Below are positions 18,527 to 20,386 of a DNA stretch of 20,386 bases, piece by piece. The DNA is taken from assembly GCA_020536535.1 (NCBI GenBank), contig JAHLWZ010001089.1:1-20386 (forward strand). The letters are read 5' to 3'. How positions within the stretch are numbered: the first letter of the stretch is position 1; the number at the start of each line of letters is the position of its first letter. The stretch is from Pelomyxa schiedti. Taxonomy: Eukaryota; Evosea; Pelobiontida; Pelomyxidae. The notes beneath the pieces are model-generated. The model saw only the letters and a list, made by a program, of their open reading frames with translations, made no database searches and was not told the origin of the DNA. A program made the position numbers and the translations under genes.

Positions 18527-20386
18527 ATGCAACAGAACTCTGGAAGTGAATCCTCAGCAAACAGCGCGGCCACGTCATCAGCACCCACGTTGGTGTCCGA
18601 TTTGAATGCTGCTGGTGGCATCCCATCATCGCGTTCCGCTGCAGCTGATGCGCGCGGAACTTCATCAGCTCCAGTGCCCGCTCCTTTTAAGCCAAATGAC
18701 ATTGGCATGTTTCATTTTGATGATTGATTCCCTTTTGCCACACTGACCTCTTTTTTTTTCTTTTTCACCGCTGTTTGATATGCAGAGGATTTGAGTGATA
18801 TTGTTAGACTGAGGGAATTGTTGAGGCAAGAAAGAAGAATCAAGGAATACCTCAGCATGGTTGGTGTTTTTTACTCTCCTGGGTGGTATTAAACTGCAAG
18901 TAGCTGAGTCAATCTGCAACCTCATTGGATTCCACTATGAAGTCTTTCATAGATATGTTGAAACAAGACACGGTATATCGTTTTCCTGGGCATTACCTGC
19001 TCCTAATTCCTTAAGGGGTGTGCAACCATTGGAATTAGACTTGCAGATCAAGGCACTGGTGACTTTCCCTACTACTATCACGAAGGTTACTCTACGGAAT
19101 TCCTCAGGTATTAGAACGTTACTCCATTCACCAAGTTGATTGATCCATAGGAAGGAAAATTCCCTTGTGAGGTGCATAGAAGGGAAAAGAGTACTCTCAG
19201 AAGGTATACTATTCACACCCATTCCACCGTAACAAACACTTCAAGGAACTTCGAAGTACCCATATGCACTCGACTGCCAGTATGTCACTCTCCACCACAA
19301 AAATTTTCCCTGATTACCTAGGTGTGGGAATGTGATTCTTGGGATTAACGACCCCACCAAACCTTGGTATACAAAGAAGGGCTCGTTTGCAACAAACGAT
19401 CTACCAAATAACGTGGCACCACGGTTTCCTGAGGTTTGAAGGAGGATTTTTATGTGCCAAAAAGGTAATAATTATCTACCAGGTGGAGAACACAGCTTGT
19501 CCAATACGTGGGCTTTGCCTCAAGGAAGGTTTTGTATCTCTTATGATGTCGCAGATTAAAGTAGATGGAATGGCATTTGGTCTTATTCAGGTCATTAAAA
19601 ATATCATTTCCACTGTGCCAAAACTCCCAAAAAGATTGCTGATAAAACTGCCAATCGCTTGCCTCCAGGTGTTATTGAACTTGTGGAAATGCTGTCCGAT
19701 GCAGTGGGGGGCGCTCTAAAGAAAACAAGTGAATATGTATTGCGCAAACAAGCTCTCCTTAAGTTGACTGCTGCTGTATGTCTGTCTCATAGCCTGGTTT
19801 TCCAACTCACTCATTCCAGTTGAGCTTATGCCCACCGGGAGCATATAAACCTGCACACCCTAATACTGACTTAAGTGAAACTCCACTTCTGGTTTGGACT
19901 CTTCTACATTTTTTTTTTAACTCCGGAAAGAAATCTGTTTCTCCCGAAGTAGGAGAGATCCTCACCAATTTCGGACTGAGCCAGTATGTTCCACTGTTTG
20001 ACGCTAAAAAAGTCACTACATTTGACCTCTTCTACCGCTTCAGGTGAGCCGTTTTTAGTGCTGGATCTTCCTAACTTCTATTACCAAGTGAAAAAGTAGT
20101 CCCAGTTGGTATCTCACCTCTATCGTTGGAGAAGCTCAGGCTGAGTCTGTCATGTTTTGTATTCAACCAAATACTGGATGACGTGTTAGCAAACGAAGTA
20201 ATTGGAAAAGGAGCATATGGAGTGGTAACTTAAACTATGCTTCTCCTTATTTTCCAATCTCACTCTAGGTTTATCGTGGCTGCTGGCAAGGTACTACAGC
20301 AGTAGCAATAAAGCAAGTAAATAAAGCGTGTAACATAAACCAACTGAGGCAGGAGGCAGCCATTTTGAACTCTCTGAACCACCCAA
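18527..20386 (+). CDS. GAF - SAM - tyrosine-kinase-like protein kinase (3' end beyond window)
   Basis: Exons are 18527-18704 (start and donor uncertain), 18786-18863, 18901-18956, 19016-19107, 19151-19203, 19246-19279, 19322-19433, 19483-19590, 19635-19775, 19820-20043, 20089-20224 and 20269 to the window edge. A Ser/Ala-rich start and a coiled segment (LRELLRQERRIKEYL) lead into a GAF domain: GCATIGIRLADQGTGDFPYY, LRKENSL, LDCQCGNVILG, KKGSFATND, LKEGFVSLMM, AFGLIQIADKT and LVEMLSDAVGGAL. This block pattern is that of GAF domains found in bacterial and archaeal histidine kinases. A SAM domain follows (LTNFGLSQYVPLFDAKKVTTFDLFYRF), then a kinase P-loop IGKGAYGVVYRG, VAIKQ and the alpha-C helix, cut at the window end. 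The protein is probably a ligand- or redox-sensing signalling kinase. Part of 19820-20043 (about 19859-19930) may hold a 39-nt in-frame intron. Confidence 0.82.

Overview
The window is nuclear DNA of a protist, i.e. a unicellular eukaryote. It holds intron-dense protein genes whose GT-AG introns are mostly 32-60 nt, usually with a CTAAC/CTAAT/TTAAC-like branch site close to the acceptor. No rRNA, tRNA, CRISPR array, insertion sequence or viral gene was recognised. The gene set (amoeba-style STE20 and tyrosine-kinase-like kinases, a VIT/vWA protein, bacterial-looking GAF and DUF2135 domains) would fit an amoebozoan or similar protist. The species cannot be named from the sequence.

Layout. 1-1721: no recognisable gene; a cluster of perfect inverted repeats lies at 1148-1239. 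1722-7323 (+): a 25-exon gene for a protein of about 1,419 residues, VIT - von Willebrand A - six RNA polymerase II CTD-like heptads - Arg/Ser-rich region - helical repeats - DUF2135. 7878-13056 (+): a 27-exon gene for a protein of about 1,335 residues, Gln/Pro-rich - ubiquitin-like (RA/FERM-F1-like) - three PH domains - CRIB-like motif - STE20-type kinase. 13262-16462 (-): a 17-exon gene for an ER-type HSP90 (GRP94/endoplasmin) without a C-terminal KDEL. 16815-17982 (+): a five-exon FKBP25-like prolyl isomerase that diverges from the HSP90 gene across a 352-bp intergenic region. About 18527 to past the window end (+): a gene with a bacterial-type Cys-containing GAF domain, a SAM domain and the start of a tyrosine-kinase-like kinase.

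I built the exon models by hand from reading frame, splice consensus and domain continuity. In the second, third and fourth genes every exon joins in phase. In the first gene the weakest parts are the first intron and exons 5-6. In the last gene the first intron has no GT donor.

Functionally there are two candidate signalling kinases (phosphoinositide/small GTPase input for one, GAF ligand input for the other), a protein-folding pair sharing one promoter region, and a large vWA scaffold. The scaffold unexpectedly carries heptads and an RS region typical of transcription and splicing. The most novel items are the CTD-heptad/RS insertion in a VIT-vWA-DUF2135 protein and the GAF-SAM-kinase gene.
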